A stretch of DNA of 64,000 bases from NCBI GenBank assembly GCA_004794785.1, contig SJOL01001577.1:91258-155257 (forward strand), written 5' to 3'. Source of the stretch: Opisthorchis felineus (lineage: Eukaryota; Platyhelminthes; Trematoda; Opisthorchiida; Opisthorchiidae). Below are positions 63,151 to 64,000 of this stretch, in pieces. The stretch's first letter is position 1. The number at the start of each line of letters is the position of its first letter. The translations under genes and the position numbers were made by a program. Under the pieces are notes generated by a model, which was not told where the DNA came from, did no database searches, and saw nothing but the letters and a program-made list of their open reading frames with translations.

Positions 63151-64000
63151 ACGAATCGCGTTATCCAGGCACATCTGATGGACTCAAGTTAAAGCAGGTG
63201 TCTTTGGGCAGCTACGCAAATTGTAGCTAAGATAATAAGCCCATGGCTTGCTACCAATATCATCAGTTTAAAGGATGGACTATCGAAGCCGACAAACATT
63301 GAAATTCTCATGCGAAGATAGGTTGTCGATAAATAGATTTAGCAGACCAACACGCTCACATATTTAGGCTTTTGGCGTGCAACAAATCAAGGTTATACAT
63401 GAAGACAATGCTCGCAGGGATAAGTGAGCAAAGCCGTTGTGTTTGAGTCATCAGGGTGGCTATCATATATAAGATCTCTAGGTCATCAGTAGTGGTGAAA
63501 GGGACAGATAGTGATTGCTGACAACTATTGCGACGAAAGCTGTCCACAGTGAACAACTTTCAGGGGAGTGACAGAGAGGGCTCGCTGCACGCAGTTGGTT
63601 ACAAAATCCGATATGGTGCTGGCTTTGTCAGCGGTGACGTGTGAGCACATATGTTGGAGTATTGTGAATTCCACACGAAAAACCTGTACAGTGCTGCAGT
63701 GAAGGTGGATGAGCCAATTCAATAGGTAGGCTGTCAGTCCCGAGACCGATAGGCAAACCCTCCAGATTTGTAGGCAAGGTGTTTAGCAATGATGACTAGC
63801 TTGAACGAAATGGCTAACCCCACGAATTTCCCCGGCAAATCAGAATGAACGAACGGGTTTTCACCATACCCCTTGTCATTAAGAGCAGAAAACTCACACC
63901 GTAATCTGATTGGCCCAGGAGAAAGTGCTTTCGGTTAACCTTGTGCTAGCCAGTTAGATTCGAAGTAACTCACTATTATTGACAGGACACATATATACTT

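Larger units (their letters stand above)
33620..64000. other. Right part: repeats, no recognised gene
   Basis: About 30 kb upstream of the TSPN start codon. It contains the SINEs at 35.0, 46.2 and 49.3 kb, M-family pieces at 34.7, 35.4, 36.7, 41.1, 46.8 and 50.7 kb, A/B fragments at 42.6, 43.9, 55.0, 59.7 and 63.1 kb, the palindrome at 58.5 kb, and the three low-confidence exon-like stretches listed separately. The 5' untranslated exon and promoter of the TSPN gene should lie somewhere here but cannot be located from sequence alone. Confidence 0.45.

Overview
The window looks like AT-leaning, gene-poor animal nuclear DNA, most likely from a digenean trematode (fluke). That assignment is inference. 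It rests on the long GT-AG introns, the dense decayed SINE-like and foldback repeats, and a hammerhead-ribozyme-like motif inside one repeat family, as is known from schistosome SINE-like elements and Penelope-like retroelements. There are no bacterial operons, rRNA genes or CRISPR arrays, and no intact transposon ORF that I can recognise. Most open frames of 60 to 140 codons here are what chance gives in 64 kb, so I call very few of them.

One gene can be built with good support. It lies on the minus strand, starts at 33619 and runs leftwards, probably past the left edge of the window. Four exons (33493-33619, 22639-23132, 22043-22243 and 7268-7336) join with matching phases (1, 0, 0) and good splice sites. 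They give a 297-residue partial protein: an N-terminal hydrophobic signal or anchor segment, then a thrombospondin-N-terminal-like / laminin-G-like (TSPN) domain with N-glycosylation sequons and the expected late cysteines. TSPN domains occur in collagens, thrombospondins and NELL-type proteins; the part after the domain that would decide between these is not resolved. A proline-rich candidate exon (1862-1949) follows in a compatible phase.

The large intron between exons 3 and 4 contains a 5.4-kb direct duplication (5442-10795 and 10797-16247). The copies are separated by exactly one N, which falls in a TA-dinucleotide tract, and the duplicated block includes exon 4. The layout (contig end, N, near-identical contig start) is what two unmerged allelic contig ends would give, so the duplication and the second exon 4 may be assembly artefacts.

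The rest is intron and intergenic DNA filled with dispersed repeats. (i) An A/B repeat whose A module carries a hammerhead-like core on one strand (best copy 24965-25018) and whose B module folds back on itself. (ii) A short foldback family (M family), found singly and as head-to-head dimers at 16818-16993 and 50724-50780. (iii) Several tRNA-derived SINE families with recognisable pol III A and B boxes, one of which forms a ~460-bp palindrome at 58510-58968. To the right of 33620 I see no recognisable gene, only repeats and low-confidence exon-like open stretches.
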